Assembly (NCBI GenBank): GCA_019242065.1
Contig: JAFAWJ010000716.1
Location: 1 to 6,384, forward strand
Origin: Chloroflexota bacterium
Lineage (GTDB): Bacteria; Chloroflexota; UBA6077; CF-72
Length of the DNA: 6,384 bases
Reading direction: 5' to 3'
The notes under the pieces were generated by a model. It made no database searches and was not told the origin of the DNA. It saw only the letters and a program-made list of their open reading frames with translations. Of this stretch, positions 5,602 to 6,384 are shown piece after piece (position 1 is the first letter of the stretch; each line of letters opens with the position of its first letter). The translations under genes were made by a program, and so were the position numbers.

Positions 5602-6184
5602 TTACTGCGCGCGGTGCAATTCGGCGAGCTTACGGGATTGCAGCGCCCGAATGCGCTTGACGGCGGATTGATTGTGCGTGGCACTGTCGTAAAGCGCCGC
5701 CAGGTCGGCTTTCAGCCGCGTGCGGCAATCGCCGTCCAGGTAGATCATGTGCCCCGACGGGTAATACCTGACCGTCAAATTCTGGCGGACCGTCGCATCC
5801 TGGAGTGGCATGTTCTGCAGGTCCGACGTCGTCTGAGAAAAAGGCGTCACCGAATCGTAGTAGCCGTTGGCGGACAGCACCTTGAGGTCCACGTTGAGCG
5901 CCATGACCGCCACCAGATCACCGGCCGTGTACAGCACGATGTTGCCGTTGGCGTCCTTGCTCTTTTGTGCACCAGTCGGGTCGAGTGACCGAAGTCCCAG
6001 TTGGCAAACGCCTGATCGTTGAGAGCCGTGAACGCGGAGATGGACGTGTACCTGAGACCGTCTTGCAGGTGTTCCACATCGACGTGTACACACCATTCAC
6101 CGCGGTCATGGTCGCGTCGTTGCCGCCGGAGAGTGGGCTGACGGCGGCGGCGATGACCCGAGTTAAACGTCGCGTCAAGCACAC
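5602..6184 (-). pseudogene. Frameshifted, truncated remnant of an S10 serine carboxypeptidase-like gene
   Basis: This is the C-terminal third of a peptidase S10 protein, split over three reading frames. Reading in the minus direction: SGGNDATMTAVNGVYTSMWNT, with the frame lost at about 6069/6068; then LQDGLRYTSISAFTALNDQ and FANWDFGHS, lost at about 5984/5983; then DPTGAQKSKDANGNIVLYT and on to TAA at 5604-5602. Joining the frames gives continuous family-like sequence. The fragment keeps the catalytic Asp (ANGYYDSVTP, codon 5854-5856) and His (YYPSGHMIYL, codon 5749-5751). The N-terminal two thirds, with the nucleophile Ser motif and signal peptide, is absent: similarity starts near 6160, and the second VOC gene already ends at 6194. 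S10 proteins usually run about 450-520 residues. Both visible shifts are explained by a lost base (one, or four at the first). A third shift near 6156-6160 is possible. Real decay seems likelier than sequencing error because of the truncation. Confidence 0.8.
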
Positions 6185-6193
6185 ATTCGGGCG

Positions 6194-6384
6194 TCACGCG
6201 GCGGGTGGAGTGAAGAAGTTGATCAGGTTGCCGTCGGGATCGCGAAAGTAGATCGACCGGTTGCCCCAGGGGAGGGTCGTCGGCGTGAGGACAAAGTCTA
6301 CCGTCACGTTCGGCAGGTGTTGGAGACGGGCGTACTCGGCATCGGCGTCGTCGACGTGGAACTCGAGCATGACGCCGCCGTGCG
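6194..6384 (-). CDS. VOC family protein, C-terminal part (runs off the window)
   Basis: The last 62 codons of a minus-strand gene end with TGA at 6196-6194; the start lies beyond the window. The visible part is the second half of a VOC/glyoxalase module: GGVMLEFHVDDADAEYARL (2-20), a middle strand with VTVDFVLTPTTLPWGNRSIY, then FRDPDGNLINFFTPPAA at the end. The segment DPDGN is the typical turn before the last strand. The position that normally carries the final metal-ligand Glu (NLIEFF in relatives) is Asn here (NLINFF), so metal binding may be altered or absent, as in resistance-type or binding-only VOC proteins. It is a different gene from the VOC at 2708-3148; the two share only fold-level features. 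The stop is directly followed by the S10 remnant. Confidence 0.85.
   Translation of the reverse strand, partial: HGGVMLEFHVDDADAEYARLQHLPNVTVDFVLTPTTLPWGNRSIYFRDPDGNLINFFTPPAA

Noticed and set aside
5509..5988. A plus-strand 159-codon open frame over the S10 remnant
   Set aside because: The minus strand gives clear S10 peptidase sequence here; the plus frame is its Arg/Val-rich complement.

Overview
The window is GC-rich, bacterial and densely coding, with several GTG starts. An F420-type luciferase-like oxidoreductase, VOC and SDR enzymes, a SnoaL-tailed ECF sigma factor and a divergent ClpS suggest a soil actinomycete or a member of Chloroflexota/Dormibacterota. This is an inference from gene content and style; no rRNA or tRNA is present to settle it.

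Layout from left to right. At 1-274 there is only a weak, unrecognised minus-strand reading frame (34-267). A FIST-domain sensory protein follows on the plus strand (275-1438), convergent with and 10 bases from the end of a minus-strand gene block. Read in its own direction, that block is: ECF sigma factor with a C-terminal SnoaL-like domain (4200 to 3181), VOC/glyoxalase-fold protein (3148 to 2708), small ASCH-domain protein (2688 to 2401), and LLM-class oxidoreductase (2333 to 1449). Gaps of 32, 19 and 67 bases make one operon plausible. An atypical SDR protein (4317-5102, plus) is transcribed divergently from the sigma gene. The 116-base intergenic region between them carries a perfect 8-base inverted repeat with a 9-base spacer, the best candidate operator here. 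The SDR gene is followed by a small divergent ClpS-like gene (5157-5459).

The right end is on the minus strand: a broken 3' remnant of an S10 serine carboxypeptidase (about 6184 to 5602, at least two frameshifts, N-terminal two thirds missing), and then the C-terminal 62 residues of a second VOC protein that enters from beyond the window edge (6384 to 6194).

A possible working picture is a sigma-factor-led module in which the SnoaL domain senses or gates sigma activity and the neighbouring VOC, LLM and SDR proteins handle small molecules. Known ECF sigma factors with SnoaL-like tails often sit next to oxidoreductase-type genes. No substrate can be read from the sequence. The most unusual points are the SDR without its Tyr/Lys catalytic pair, the ClpS-like protein without the usual N-degron-pocket acidic residues, the dyad between sigma and SDR, and the decayed S10 gene. 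I see no CRISPR array, insertion sequence, phage gene or RNA gene.
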